From contig CAJFQL010000001.1 of NCBI GenBank assembly GCA_904419035.1, positions 1-64,000 of the forward strand: DNA of 64,000 bases, written 5' to 3'. This DNA is from Heritagella caecorum. Lineage in GTDB: Bacteria > Bacillota > Clostridia > Oscillospirales > Acutalibacteraceae. The position numbers were made by a program, and so were the translations under genes. Each line of letters opens with the position of its first letter. Position 1 is the first letter of the stretch. Shown here piece by piece: positions 33,366 through 43,490 of the stretch. The notes under the pieces are model-generated. The model saw only the letters and a program-made list of their open reading frames with translations, made no database searches and was not told where the DNA came from.

Positions 33366-34967
33366 ATGCCAACCAAGTTTATTTTTGTCACTGGCGGTGT
33401 TGTTTCCGGTTTGGGAAAAGGAATTACGGCTGCTTCCCTGGGCCGGCTATTAAAAGCGCGTGGCTTACGTGTTACCATGCAGAAATTTGACCCGTATTTG
33501 AATATGGACCCGGGAACCATGAACCCGTTTCAGCATGGTGAAGTTTTTGTAACGGATGACGGTGCCGAAACCGACCTCGACTTGGGGCATTACGAACGTT
33601 TTATTGATGAGAATTTGTCGCAGAACAGTAACGTCACGTCCGGACGGGTGTACTGGAACGTAATTCAGAAAGAACGTAACGGCGATTACGGCGGTGGTAC
33701 GGTTCAGGTCATTCCGCACATCACCAATGAAATTAAAAGCCGGATTGCGGCCGGCAAAGAAAATGTTGACATCGCGTTAGTGGAAGTCGGCGGTACGGTG
33801 GGGGACATTGAAAGCCAACCGTTTTTGGAAGCCATTCGCCAGTTTGCTACGGAATACGGCCGGCAGAATTGCCTGTTTTTGCATGTGACCCTGGTGCCGT
33901 ATCTGGCGGCTTCTCATGAACAGAAGACAAAACCCACTCAGCACAGTGTAAAAGAACTGCTGTCCATTGGGATTCAGCCCGATGTGATCGTATTGCGCTC
34001 GGAACGGGAAGTCGATCTCAACCAGCGTAAAAAAATTGCCCTGTTCTGCAACGTGGCGGAAGATTGCGTCATTCAGAACTTGGATTTGCCGCTGCTGTAT
34101 TCGGTGCCGCTGGCGCTGCGGGAAGAACGGCTGGACGATATTGTGTGCCGCCGTTTTGGCCTGGACACGCCCGGTCCGGATTTGACGGAATGGATCAATA
34201 TGTGTGAAACGGCGGCTTCGCTGCAGAAAGAAGTCAAAATTGCCATGGTAGGCAAGTATATCGATCTGCACGATGCGTATTTGAGCGTGGTAGAAGCTTT
34301 GACCCATGGTGGTATTGCCAACCGTGTGCGCGTAAAGATCAAATGGGTTGATTCGTCGGAAGTTACCGATGAAAATGTGGCTACCCTGCTGGGGGATGTG
34401 GATGGCATCCTGGTGCCCGGCGGGTTTGGTTCCCGTGGCATTGAAGGGATGATCGTGGCCATTCGCTATGCCAGAGAACAGAAGGTACCGTTCCTGGGGA
34501 TTTGCCTGGGGATGCAGCTTTCGATCATTGAATACGCCCGGCATATTCTGGGGCTGAAAGACGCCAATTCGGCTGAATTCGATCCGCAAACGAAAAATCC
34601 TGTGATCGATCTTATGCCGGAACAAAAGAAAGTCAAGCAGCTGGGCGGCACCATGCGGCTGGGTAAATATCCTTGCCATTTGGATCCGGAAAGCAAAGCG
34701 GCCAAATTGTATGGCGAAGAACTGATCTATGAACGCCACCGTCATCGTTTTGAAGTCAATAACGATTATCGCGATCGTTTGGAACAGGCCGGTGTCTTGT
34801 TTGCCGGTAAATCGCCCGACAACCGGATTGTTGAAATGATGGAACTTCCTGAACACCCGTGGTTTGTGGCGGCCCAGTTCCATCCGGAATTCAAATCGCG
34901 CCCCAATCGTCCCCATCCGTTGTTCCGGGGCTTTGTAGCGGCAGCTAAAGAAAAAGCAGAAAAATAA
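33366..34967 (+). CDS. pyrG: CTP synthase
   Basis: A 533-residue enzyme that makes CTP from UTP, ATP and glutamine. The synthase domain opens with FIFVTGGVVSGLGKGITAAS (P-loop) and includes NMDPGTMNPFQHGEVFVTDD. The C-terminal glutaminase domain has the nucleophile Cys in FLGICLGMQLS and the His/Glu pair in QFHPEFKSRP. ATG 33366 is the start (GGAGG upstream); the frame is open earlier. It is a single-gene unit between the promoter at 33263 and the terminator at 34994. Confidence 0.97.
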   Translation: MPTKFIFVTGGVVSGLGKGITAASLGRLLKARGLRVTMQKFDPYLNMDPGTMNPFQHGEVFVTDDGAETDLDLGHYERFIDENLSQNSNVTSGRVYWNVIQKERNGDYGGGTVQVIPHITNEIKSRIAAGKENVDIALVEVGGTVGDIESQPFLEAIRQFATEYGRQNCLFLHVTLVPYLAASHEQKTKPTQHSVKELLSIGIQPDVIVLRSEREVDLNQRKKIALFCNVAEDCVIQNLDLPLLYSVPLALREERLDDIVCRRFGLDTPGPDLTEWINMCETAASLQKEVKIAMVGKYIDLHDAYLSVVEALTHGGIANRVRVKIKWVDSSEVTDENVATLLGDVDGILVPGGFGSRGIEGMIVAIRYAREQKVPFLGICLGMQLSIIEYARHILGLKDANSAEFDPQTKNPVIDLMPEQKKVKQLGGTMRLGKYPCHLDPESKAAKLYGEELIYERHRHRFEVNNDYRDRLEQAGVLFAGKSPDNRIVEMMELPEHPWFVAAQFHPEFKSRPNRPHPLFRGFVAAAKEKAEK

Positions 34968-34993
34968 ACCCCATTCCGTACTGAATCAGGGAG

Positions 34994-35029
34994 AAAAAGC
35001 AACCTTTTGCTAAAAAAGGTTGCTTTTTT
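34994..35029 (+). terminator. Terminator after pyrG
   Basis: AAAAAGCAACCTTTT and AAAAGGTTGCTTTTT form a perfect 15-bp stem with a 5-base loop. The following 190 bases contain a possible promoter (GTGCAA, 17 bases, TATAAT at 35107-35112) for the peptidase operon. Confidence 0.9.
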
Positions 35030-35225
35030 CTGTATACAGGAAATCTGCCATGATTTTTAAATAGAGATTAGCCGTAAAAGTCCGTGCAAAATAAGAGCAA
35101 AAAGCGTATAATACAACATAGAATTCCTCTTATAATATCAGGAAAACTAGGATGAAATACGGGACGAAACTTACTAATTTGTGTGCTGGTTTCATCGCCG
35201 GGAAAATGAAAAAAGGGAGAAGAAT

Positions 35226-38126
35226 ATGAAGCTGCATGAGATTTATCACGGTTTTGAAGTGCATGAAATAACCCCGTTGCCTGAACAAAACGCGACCTTG
35301 TACCGGCTTGTCTATCAGAAAAACGGCTGCGAACTGGTGTGGCTAAAAAATGAAGAGAAAAATAAGCTTTTTTCCATTGCGTTTAAAACCGTGCCCACGG
35401 ATGATACAGGGGTCTTCCATATCTTGGAACATTCGGTTCTCTGTGGCTCAAAAAAATATCCGGTGAAGGAACCGTTTGTAGAAATGATAAAAAGTTCCAT
35501 GAATACGTTTCTAAATGCCATAACCTTTTCGGATAAAACCGTATACCCTATTGCCAGCCGCAATGAGACGGATTTTTTCAATCTCATGCAGGTCTATCTG
35601 GATGCCGTTTTTTCGCCTGCCATTTACGAAAACCCCAATATTTTTTATCAAGAGGGATGGCACTATGATTTGCACGACCCAGAGGAAATTCCTAGCTATA
35701 AAGGGGTTGTGTTCAATGAAATGAAGGGAGCTTTCTCTTCTGTCGATCAACAGATAGAACGCGGAATCCTTCGCATGTTGTTTCCTGATACTTGCTATGG
35801 GTTTGAATCCGGCGGAGATCCGAAAAAAATACCGGAACTGAGTTTCGAACAATTTCTGTCGGCGCACCGGAACTATTATCATCCTTCCAACGCCAAAATT
35901 TATGTGGATGGTCAGGTGCCGTTTGAGCGAGTGCTCACAATCTTGGATGAAAGATTATCATCGTATGAAGTGGCGCCTCAACCGCAAATTCCGTATCAGC
36001 CTCCGGTTTCTTCCGAAGAGCGGGTAGACTATTACGAAATTGGCGAAGGGGAAGTGCCAGACCAAAAAGCACAGATGGTTCTTGGTAAACTTCTGTGCGA
36101 CTATACCGACCGCAAAAAGGTTTTTGCCCTTATGGTACTGGGAGATTACCTGACAGGTTCCAATGAGGCTCCGCTCAAACGGGCCATTTTGCAAAAGGGG
36201 TTGGGACAAGATGTGATTTTCTCGGTTATGGATGGCATTGCCCAGCCCTATTACCAAATTCGTGTGAGTAATACCGAGTACGATCGCCGGGATCTTATCA
36301 AAAACGTTTTGCGGGAAACAGCGCGGTCTTTACTGGAAAAGGGGTTAGATCAAGAGGAACTTAATGCGGGAATCGATCAGTTGGAATTTCGAGTACGGGA
36401 GGGGGATGAACCCCAGGGCCTGTGGCGCAATATAAACGCACTTTCTTTTTGGTTGTATGGGGGCAATCCCGCCGAACCTTTGCAATACGATCGTTTATTC
36501 CGATCGCTGCGTGAGGCCGTGCATACCACCTACTTTGAAGAGTTGCTTCGGTACTGTTTACTCGATGAAGATTACCGGGTTACACTGTACTTGCTGCCTT
36601 CTAAAATAAAAGGGCAAGAGGATGCCCGGGCGGAAATGGATGCTCTGGCTGCCAAAAAGGCGGCTTGGTCGCACAAAGAACTGGAAAACATCCTGGAACA
36701 AAACCGCCGTTTACAGGCGTGGCAAAGCCAGCCGGATTCCCCCGAAGCTTTGGCTACCCTGCCGGCCCTTCCCCTGAGCGAGGTTTCTCCAGTCCCCGAG
36801 CAAATTCCCACAGAATCTCTATTGTGGGGCGATGTTCCGGTTTATTACCATCGCGTCAGCGAATCGGGTGTGGTGCATTTTTCTTTGTATTTCTCTTTGG
36901 CCAATTGCCCGCTGGAATATCTGGGGGCCCTATCGTTTCTAACCCGTTTACTGGGATATTTGCCTACGAAGCGTCACAGTGTGCTCGAATTACAGCAAGA
37001 AATGAAGCGCTCTACGGGTTTTCTGGATTACAACGTGGTGGCTTTCCCGGTTTTAGGGGAAAAGGATCAGTGCAAACCGTATTTCATGGTCACATGCAGT
37101 GCGCTAAAAAGCCGGTTGCCTGATGCTGTCATTCTGTTGCACGAAATATTAAGCGATACCCTATTTGAAGGCGAAGCTAGCACATCAGCCATTCATGAAA
37201 ACTTGCTGCAATGTCAGGAAATGATCCGGCAATCCATCACAGAAAATGGCCATCGATATGCCTATATGCGGGCCCTGTCGCATTTTTCCGCTCCAGCTTG
37301 GGTGAAGGAGCAGACTAAGGGTTTTACGTTTTATCAATATCTAAGCCGCTTCGTATCCGATTTTGAACGACAGATTCATGAGTTCCAGCGCTTTGCCAAC
37401 TGGATGAAAGAGACTCAATGGGTTGCTGAACGGATGACGGTCAGCGTTACGGCAGATGAAGATTATGAGGACCTGCGTGCTTTACCTGAAATTCTAAAAA
37501 AAGGAGTCAATGCCATTCCAACAGACACGGTGAAAATTTTGACGGACCAACAGCCGGTGAAAGAAGTCATTCAAATCCCTGCCGGCGTATCCTATGCGGT
37601 CAGCGCGGGACATTTGGACCGGTATGGCATACCATATACGGGAAGCCTGCGCATTTTGGCTTCAATCCTTTCTTTCGACTATCTATGGAATCAGGTGCGT
37701 GTTCGGGGCGGTGCGTATGGATGCGGTTTTCAGGCAGATATGACGGGACAAGTGGGATTTCATTCGTACCGAGATCCCAGCCCGCTTCGCTCGCTGTCAG
37801 TTTATAACCAGGCAGCGGCCTTTGTGCATGATTTCTGTCAATCGAGTGAATCCATTGATAAATATATTATCAGCACGGTGGCAGCTACAGAGCCACTGGA
37901 AATCCTGCGGGAACAAGCCTTGCGGGCCGATGCCAGAGCGATGTCCGGTATTACCATGGCGGATCAGGTGCGGATTCGTACGCAAATGCTGCAAACAAAA
38001 AAAGAAGACTTGAGGGCGCTTGTGACACTGTTCGAAAAAATGGCGGAACAAAATGCTGTGTGTATCGTAGGAAACCGGGAAGCTGTAAAAGATCTTGGGG
38101 AAGAATGGAGCAAACTCAGTCTATAA
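35226..38126 (+). CDS. M16C insulinase-family zinc metalloprotease (PreP/Cym1-like)
   Basis: A 966-residue peptidase that degrades short unstructured peptides inside a closed chamber. The inverted zinc motif is FHILEHSVLCG (H-x-x-E-H), with the third ligand Glu in VVFNEMKG about 75 residues further. The second half holds an inactive M16 copy, with the RVRGGAYGCGFQ segment near residue 840, which helps bind substrate. The start is ATG 35226 (GGGAGAAG upstream). No signal peptide is seen. The cysteine desulfidase gene follows after 15 bases, so peptide breakdown and amino acid use may be coregulated. Confidence 0.92.
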   Translation: MKLHEIYHGFEVHEITPLPEQNATLYRLVYQKNGCELVWLKNEEKNKLFSIAFKTVPTDDTGVFHILEHSVLCGSKKYPVKEPFVEMIKSSMNTFLNAITFSDKTVYPIASRNETDFFNLMQVYLDAVFSPAIYENPNIFYQEGWHYDLHDPEEIPSYKGVVFNEMKGAFSSVDQQIERGILRMLFPDTCYGFESGGDPKKIPELSFEQFLSAHRNYYHPSNAKIYVDGQVPFERVLTILDERLSSYEVAPQPQIPYQPPVSSEERVDYYEIGEGEVPDQKAQMVLGKLLCDYTDRKKVFALMVLGDYLTGSNEAPLKRAILQKGLGQDVIFSVMDGIAQPYYQIRVSNTEYDRRDLIKNVLRETARSLLEKGLDQEELNAGIDQLEFRVREGDEPQGLWRNINALSFWLYGGNPAEPLQYDRLFRSLREAVHTTYFEELLRYCLLDEDYRVTLYLLPSKIKGQEDARAEMDALAAKKAAWSHKELENILEQNRRLQAWQSQPDSPEALATLPALPLSEVSPVPEQIPTESLLWGDVPVYYHRVSESGVVHFSLYFSLANCPLEYLGALSFLTRLLGYLPTKRHSVLELQQEMKRSTGFLDYNVVAFPVLGEKDQCKPYFMVTCSALKSRLPDAVILLHEILSDTLFEGEASTSAIHENLLQCQEMIRQSITENGHRYAYMRALSHFSAPAWVKEQTKGFTFYQYLSRFVSDFERQIHEFQRFANWMKETQWVAERMTVSVTADEDYEDLRALPEILKKGVNAIPTDTVKILTDQQPVKEVIQIPAGVSYAVSAGHLDRYGIPYTGSLRILASILSFDYLWNQVRVRGGAYGCGFQADMTGQVGFHSYRDPSPLRSLSVYNQAAAFVHDFCQSSESIDKYIISTVAATEPLEILREQALRADARAMSGITMADQVRIRTQMLQTKKEDLRALVTLFEKMAEQNAVCIVGNREAVKDLGEEWSKLSL

Positions 38127-38141
38127 GTGAGGGGAATAATC

Positions 38142-39422
38142 GTGTTGCGTGAACAAATAAAAGAAGCCTATATCGCTATTTTGCAAGAAGAATTGGTTCC
38201 GGCCATGGGATGTACGGAACCCATTGCCGTGGCGTATGCCGGTGCACTGGCCCGGAAAACGTTGGGAGCACTGCCCCAACAGGTGGAACTGACGGTCAGC
38301 GGAAATATCATCAAAAATGTCAAGAGTGTGATTGTTCCCCATACCGGGGGACGAAAAGGGCTGCACACGGCCGTAGCGGTGGGAATTTGCTGTGGGGATG
38401 CCGATCGGGAATTGGAAGTGTTGTCGGATGTCACAGAAGAGCAGATAAGTCAGTTGGATGCTTTTTTGAAAACCACGCCGGTTTCTATTCATGAATCAAA
38501 TTCCCACTGTCCTTTTGATATTCAGGTAACCGTACAAAATGGTGCCCATACAGCCTATGTGCGCATCATTGGCCACCACACTAATGTGGTTTGTATTCGG
38601 CTGGATGAACAAATGCTTCTGGAAAAACCGTTTGCCGACGATGTGGTCCAGTCAGAAGAAAACCGCCGCCTGCTGAATGTAAAAGATATCATTGCTTTCG
38701 CCAATGAAGTCGATCTTACCCGTGTGCGCGAAACTATCAAACGGCAAATCGATATGAATATGGCCATTGCGCAAGCCGGTATGACAGGACAGTACGGAGC
38801 CAATATCGGAAAAATCTTGATCCGCGCTTACGGAAACAGCGTACAAAACCGGGCCAAAGCCTATGCAGCGGCCGGTTCTGACGCCCGTATGAACGGCTGT
38901 GAACTTCCGGTGGTGATCAATTCCGGCAGTGGCAACCAGGGGATGACAGCTTCCATTCCGGTCATTATCTATGCCAGGGAATGTAACACTTCGGATGAGC
39001 AGCTCTATCGGGCCCTTCTGGTATCCAATCTCGTAACAATCCATCTGAAAACGGGCATTGGCAGTCTTTCAGCTTACTGTGGAGCAACCAGCGCCGGGGC
39101 AGGTGCCGGGGCAGGGGTCTGCTATCTGTACGGAGGCGGTTATGACGAAATTGCCCATACGATTGTAAATGCGCTGGCCATCAATTCCGGTATGCTCTGT
39201 GATGGGGCAAAAGCAAGCTGTGCGGCCAAGATTGCTTCGGCTGTCGAAGCTGGATTATTGGGGATGCAGATGTATTTACATAACAGCCAGTTCTACTGTG
39301 GCGATGGCTTGGTGGCAAAAAATGTCGAAGAAACAATTGAAGCGGTTAGCGCGATTGCACGGGATGGCATGAGGGAAACCGATAACGAAATCATTCAGTT
39401 TATGATCGAAAACGATTCATAA
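38142..39422 (+). CDS. cyuA: CyuA-like L-cysteine desulfidase (UPF0597)
   Basis: A 426-residue Fe-S enzyme that breaks L-cysteine to pyruvate, ammonia and sulfide; related to the alpha subunit of iron-dependent serine dehydratase. Family blocks are EELVPAMGCTEPIAVAYAGA at the start, SGSGNQGMTASIPVI in the middle, and CGATSAGAGAGAG with SGMLCDGAKASCAAKIASAV near the end; the Cys residues there bind the cluster. GTG 38142 is preferred, since GAGGGG lies eight bases upstream; GTG 38127 is the alternative. It follows the M16C peptidase and is followed by two terminators. Confidence 0.9.
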   Translation: MLREQIKEAYIAILQEELVPAMGCTEPIAVAYAGALARKTLGALPQQVELTVSGNIIKNVKSVIVPHTGGRKGLHTAVAVGICCGDADRELEVLSDVTEEQISQLDAFLKTTPVSIHESNSHCPFDIQVTVQNGAHTAYVRIIGHHTNVVCIRLDEQMLLEKPFADDVVQSEENRRLLNVKDIIAFANEVDLTRVRETIKRQIDMNMAIAQAGMTGQYGANIGKILIRAYGNSVQNRAKAYAAAGSDARMNGCELPVVINSGSGNQGMTASIPVIIYARECNTSDEQLYRALLVSNLVTIHLKTGIGSLSAYCGATSAGAGAGAGVCYLYGGGYDEIAHTIVNALAINSGMLCDGAKASCAAKIASAVEAGLLGMQMYLHNSQFYCGDGLVAKNVEETIEAVSAIARDGMRETDNEIIQFMIENDS

Positions 39423-39427
39423 AAAAA

Positions 39428-39465
39428 GCGGCAGGGAAGAGAAATGTCCCTGCCGCTTCTTTTTT
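39428..39465 (+). terminator. Terminator after cyuA
   Basis: GCGGCAGGGA (39428-39437) pairs with TCCCTGCCGC (39447-39456), followed by TTCTTTTTT. Confidence 0.92.
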
Positions 39466-39485
39466 AAACTGAAGGAAACACGACG

Positions 39486-39520
39486 AAAAAACCGGGAAAC
39501 GAAGTGTTTCCCGGTTTTTT
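39486..39520. terminator. Second terminator, probably for rex
   Basis: AAAAAACCGGGAAAC and GTTTCCCGGTTTTTT form a perfect 15-bp stem with a 5-base loop. It works in both directions and stands between convergent cyuA and rex. Confidence 0.92.
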
Positions 39521-39557
39521 GTAACATAGCCAAAAGGGATATGGCTTTGCAGGAGTT

Positions 39558-40265
39558 TTATTTTTTTTCAGCTTTCACGTCCGTCTTGTTATCGACCGGC
39601 GCTGTCTCTTCCTCTTCCTGCGAAGCAGGTAGCAATTCGTCAGAAATCCGATAACACAACGTCATCAAACTATCATTTAGATGAACGTTTTCAACGACGG
39701 TATCCGGGTATTTCATAGCGATATCATAATGGCTGAAATTCCAAAAAGAACGAACGCCCAGGGCGTACAATTCATCAGATAGATGGGGGACCGCCGAACG
39801 GGGCACGCACAAAATAGCCATGGCCGGATGGTTTTCTTTGCAGAATTCCGGCAGAGAATCGGTGCTTTGGATCGCAGTGCCATGCAGCTTAGTGCCAATT
39901 TTGGCAGGATCACTGTCGAAAAGGCCGATCAGCTTAAACCCCTGCAATTCAAAGGAAAGATGAAGAGCAATGGCCTGCCCCAAATTGCCGACACCAACCA
40001 AAATGCATTTATGGGCGTGCTGAATCCCCAAAATATTCCCGATTTCATGGCACAGCTGATCCACCGAATAACCATACCCTTGTTGTCCAAACCCGCCAAA
40101 GCAATTTAAGTCTTGGCGGATCTGAGAAGCTGTGGAGCCCATTTTTTCAGAAAGCTCCTTAGAGGAGATGCGCGTTACTCCCATGTTCTTCAATTGATGA
40201 AGGAAGCGATAATACCGGGGCAACCGGCGGATTACCGACATGGAAATATTCTCGCGTTTCGCCAT
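39558..40265 (-). CDS. rex: Redox-sensing transcriptional repressor Rex
   Basis: A 235-residue NADH/NAD+-sensing repressor. The N-terminal winged helix includes RISSKELSEKMGSTASQIRQ and DLNCFGGFGQQGYGY; the Rossmann domain starts CILVGVGNLGQAIALHL. High NADH releases Rex from DNA and switches on fermentative and respiratory genes. The C-terminus carries an extra acidic, low-complexity tail (about 20 residues). The gene follows icd by 24 bases in the same direction, so it is cotranscribed with aconitase and isocitrate dehydrogenase. Confidence 0.96.
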   Translation of the reverse strand: MAKRENISMSVIRRLPRYYRFLHQLKNMGVTRISSKELSEKMGSTASQIRQDLNCFGGFGQQGYGYSVDQLCHEIGNILGIQHAHKCILVGVGNLGQAIALHLSFELQGFKLIGLFDSDPAKIGTKLHGTAIQSTDSLPEFCKENHPAMAILCVPRSAVPHLSDELYALGVRSFWNFSHYDIAMKYPDTVVENVHLNDSLMTLCYRISDELLPASQEEEETAPVDNKTDVKAEKK

Positions 40266-40289
40266 AACGTCACAACCTTATCTTAAAAA

Positions 40290-41504
40290 TCAATGGTTCA
40301 TCAGTACGGCCAACCGCTTGTTGATCTCATGGAGGAACGTTTCCGAATCCACCGAAACTTTATTAGGCAGGGAAGAGAGGGCATACAGATCGCCTGTCAT
40401 AACCCCTTCTTCGATGGTTTGAATCGAAGCCTGCTCCAGCTTGTTGGCAAAATCCACCAGTTCCTGGTTTCCGTCCAGTTCCCCACGCTTCCGCAGAGCC
40501 CCACTCCAAGCGAACAATGTAGCCATCGAGTTGGTCGAAGTTTTTTCACCCTTCAAGTGGCGGTAGTAATGACGCTGTACCGTACCGTGTGCGGCCTCGT
40601 ATTCGTAAATACCGTCCGGAGAAACCAGTACCGACGTCATCATAGCCAGGCTACCGAAAGCCGTTGCCACCATGTCGCTCATGACGTCGCCATCATAGTT
40701 TTTGCACGCCCAAATGTAACCGCCTTCGGAACGGACCACACGGGCTACCGCATCATCGATCAGCGTGTAGAAGTATTCAATGCCCGCCGCTTCAAAGCGT
40801 TCTTTGTACTCATTTTCGTAAATATCCGCGAAGATGTCCTTAAAGCGATGGTCATACTTTTTCGAAATGGTATCTTTGGTGGCAAACCACAGATCTTGCT
40901 TCTGGTCTAGCGCATAGTTAAAGCAAGCACGGGCAAAGCTTTCAATGCTGCGGTCGATATTGTGCATGCCCTGCACAATGCCGCTGGTTTTAAAGTCATG
41001 AATGGTAAGGCGCTCTTCCGTACCGTCCTGGTGCGTGACCACCAGTTCCGCTTTCGAACCGGCCGGTACCTGCATTTCCACATCCCGATACACATCGCCG
41101 TAAGCATGACGGGCAATGGTGATGGGCTTTTTCCAAGTGGACAGGAAGGGAGTAATCCCCTTTACCAAAATGGGGGAACGGAACACCGTACCGTCCAAAA
41201 TCGCACGGATGGTGCCGTTGGGTGACTTCCACATCTGTTTCAAGTTATATTCCTTTACACGGGCTGCGTTAGGCGTAATGGTTGCACACTTTACAGCAAC
41301 GCCGTATTTTTTGGTGGCTTCCGCCGAATCGATGGTGACCTGGTCGTTGGTGGCATCGCGGTTTTCAAGCCCCAGATCATAATATTCCGTTTTCAGATCC
41401 ACATAGGGTTCCAGCAGAATCTCTTTGATCTCTTTCCACAAGATGCGCGTCATCTCGTCGCCATCCATTTCCACCAGCGGTGTCGTCATGGGGATCTTGT
41501 TCAT
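40290..41504 (-). CDS. icd: NADP-dependent isocitrate dehydrogenase
   Basis: A 404-residue enzyme converting isocitrate to 2-oxoglutarate with NADP+. It opens TPLVEMDGDEMTRILWKEIK, has the substrate-binding region KSPNGTIRAILDGTVFR and the metal-binding IWACKNYDGDVMSD, and later EAAHGTVQRHYY. These features mark the type II, eukaryote-like NADP-IDH subfamily rather than E. coli Icd. It lies 23 bases after aconitase and before rex. It should supply 2-oxoglutarate for glutamate synthesis in an anaerobe with a partial TCA cycle. Confidence 0.96.
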   Translation of the reverse strand: MNKIPMTTPLVEMDGDEMTRILWKEIKEILLEPYVDLKTEYYDLGLENRDATNDQVTIDSAEATKKYGVAVKCATITPNAARVKEYNLKQMWKSPNGTIRAILDGTVFRSPILVKGITPFLSTWKKPITIARHAYGDVYRDVEMQVPAGSKAELVVTHQDGTEERLTIHDFKTSGIVQGMHNIDRSIESFARACFNYALDQKQDLWFATKDTISKKYDHRFKDIFADIYENEYKERFEAAGIEYFYTLIDDAVARVVRSEGGYIWACKNYDGDVMSDMVATAFGSLAMMTSVLVSPDGIYEYEAAHGTVQRHYYRHLKGEKTSTNSMATLFAWSGALRKRGELDGNQELVDFANKLEQASIQTIEEGVMTGDLYALSSLPNKVSVDSETFLHEINKRLAVLMNH

Positions 41505-41527
41505 GGGTCTGTACCTCCTTTTGCCAA

Positions 41528-43459
41528 TCAGGCGTTTTCTTTGGTGTAGTTCAGCAGGCCGCCTGCCAGCACCATATCGATTTGGCGATCGGTCAGCACG
41601 GCTTCGGCTTCAATTTCCTTATTCTTTGTCAGGTCTTTTACGATAATCGGCTCGTGATGGATCAGCTTTTCACGCACATTGGGCAGCGACAATTCATCCA
41701 TGGGGTCGATTACATCGTAATCAGATTCCTGTTTAAATACCAAGGGGAGAATCCCGGCGTTTGCCAGGTTGGCGCAGTGAATGCGGGCAAACGATTTGAC
41801 CAGAACCGCTTTAATGCCCAGATACAGCGGAACCAAAGCCGCATGTTCACGGGAAGAGCCTTGGCCGTAGTTTTGACCGCCTACGATAATGCCCTTGCCT
41901 TCCTTCCGGCAGCGTTCGGGGAATTCCTTATCACAAACGGCAAAGCAGAAATTGCTCAGGTAAGGGATGTTGGAACGATACGGCAGAATCTTAGCACCGG
42001 CCGGCATAATATGGTCGGTGGTAATATTGTCGCCCACCTTCAAAATAGCCTTGGCTTCAATCTGATCGGGCAGAGCCGTCGTAGTGGGGAAGGGTTTAAT
42101 ATTCGGCCCACGCAGGATTTCCACCTGATCGGCTTCTTCTGCCGGCGCAGGGGGAACAATCATGTTATCGTTAATCAGGAAGGAATTGGGCATGGGAATA
42201 GCCGTTTCTTCGCCCAGCGTGCGGGGATCAGTGAAAACACCGGTGAGAGCGGAAGCCGCCGCCGTTTCCGGGCTGACAAGGTAAATCTGGCCGTCGGCCG
42301 TGCCGCTGCGTCCTTCGAAGTTCCGGTTGAACGTCCGCAGCGAAATCCCCTTGGAATTGGGGGATTGTCCCATCCCAATGCAGGGGCCGCAAGCGCATTC
42401 CAATACGCGGGCACCGGCCGCGATAATATCGGCTAGCGCACCGTTCTGAGCCAGCATGTTGTACACTTGTTTCGAACCGGGTGCGATGGCCAGGGAAACA
42501 TCAGGATGTACCGTTTTGCCCTTCAAAATGGAGGCCACACGCATCATATCCAAATACGAAGAGTTCGTGCAGGAACCAATGCATACCTGGTCAATTTTCT
42601 GGCCGGCCAGCTGGGCGATCGGTTTTACATTATCCGGGCTGTGCGGGCAAGCGGCCAGCGGTTCCAGTGCCGACAGGTCGATATCCAGCACTTCGTCATA
42701 CACAGCATCGGGATCAGAAGCCAGCGGAATCCAATCCTGGCCGCGGCCCTGTGCTTCCATGAACGCACGGGTGACTTCATCCGACGGGAAAATAGAAGTG
42801 GTAGCGCCTAATTCGGCGCCCATATTGGTGATGGTAGCCCGTTCCGGTACCGTCAAAGACAGAACGCCTTCCCCGCCGTATTCGATAATTTTGCCAACAC
42901 CGCCTTTTACACTCATGCAGCGCAGTACTTCCAAAATGACATCTTTGGCACTAACCCACGGAGAGAGTTTGCCGGAAAGACGAATCAACACCATTTTGGG
43001 CATGGTGATATGGTATTCACCGCCACCCATAGCCACAGCGACATCCAGTCCGCCGGCACCCATGGCCAGCATCCCCAGACCGCCGCCGGTAGGAGTATGG
43101 CTGTCGGAACCAATCAGGGTTTTGCCCGGAATGCCAAAGCGTTCCAGATGGACCTGATGACAGATCCCGTTACCAGGGCGGGAAAAATAAATGCCGTGTT
43201 TTTTGGCAATAGACTGAATAAAACGATGGTCATCCGCATTTTCAAAACCGGTTTGCAGCGTGTTGTGGTCAATATACGCCACACTGCGTTCCGTTTTGAC
43301 GCGGGGAACACCCATCGCTTCAAATTCCAAGTATGCCATGGTACCAGTTGCATCCTGGGTCAGGGTTTGGTCAATGCGCAGGCCGATATCGTTGCCCACT
43401 TTCATTTCACCGCTTACCAGGTGAGACTGAATGATCTTTTGTGCAAGGGTAAGGCTCAT
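41528..43459 (-). CDS. Aconitate hydratase
   Basis: A 643-residue [4Fe-4S] enzyme converting citrate to isocitrate. The three cluster cysteines are visible as CIGSCTNSS and CACGPCIGMG. The N-terminal part has DSHTPTGGGLGMLAMGAGG and the C-terminal swivel domain NYGQGSSREHAALVPLYLG. At this length it belongs to the short bacterial/mitochondrial-like group rather than the ~900-residue AcnA. The frame opens 25 codons earlier, but AAAGGAG supports ATG 43459. First gene of the acn-icd-rex operon. Citrate synthase is not in this window. Confidence 0.95.
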   Translation of the reverse strand: MSLTLAQKIIQSHLVSGEMKVGNDIGLRIDQTLTQDATGTMAYLEFEAMGVPRVKTERSVAYIDHNTLQTGFENADDHRFIQSIAKKHGIYFSRPGNGICHQVHLERFGIPGKTLIGSDSHTPTGGGLGMLAMGAGGLDVAVAMGGGEYHITMPKMVLIRLSGKLSPWVSAKDVILEVLRCMSVKGGVGKIIEYGGEGVLSLTVPERATITNMGAELGATTSIFPSDEVTRAFMEAQGRGQDWIPLASDPDAVYDEVLDIDLSALEPLAACPHSPDNVKPIAQLAGQKIDQVCIGSCTNSSYLDMMRVASILKGKTVHPDVSLAIAPGSKQVYNMLAQNGALADIIAAGARVLECACGPCIGMGQSPNSKGISLRTFNRNFEGRSGTADGQIYLVSPETAAASALTGVFTDPRTLGEETAIPMPNSFLINDNMIVPPAPAEEADQVEILRGPNIKPFPTTTALPDQIEAKAILKVGDNITTDHIMPAGAKILPYRSNIPYLSNFCFAVCDKEFPERCRKEGKGIIVGGQNYGQGSSREHAALVPLYLGIKAVLVKSFARIHCANLANAGILPLVFKQESDYDVIDPMDELSLPNVREKLIHHEPIIVKDLTKNKEIEAEAVLTDRQIDMVLAGGLLNYTKENA

Positions 43460-43490
43460 AATGGCAAACTCCTTTCCATAGTAAAAGGAT

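Noticed and set aside
33777..34916. 379-codon minus-strand ORF opposite pyrG
   Set aside because: It is antisense to the highly conserved CTP synthase.
41480..42436. 318-codon plus-strand ORF opposite aconitase
   Set aside because: It is a shadow of a strongly conserved gene.
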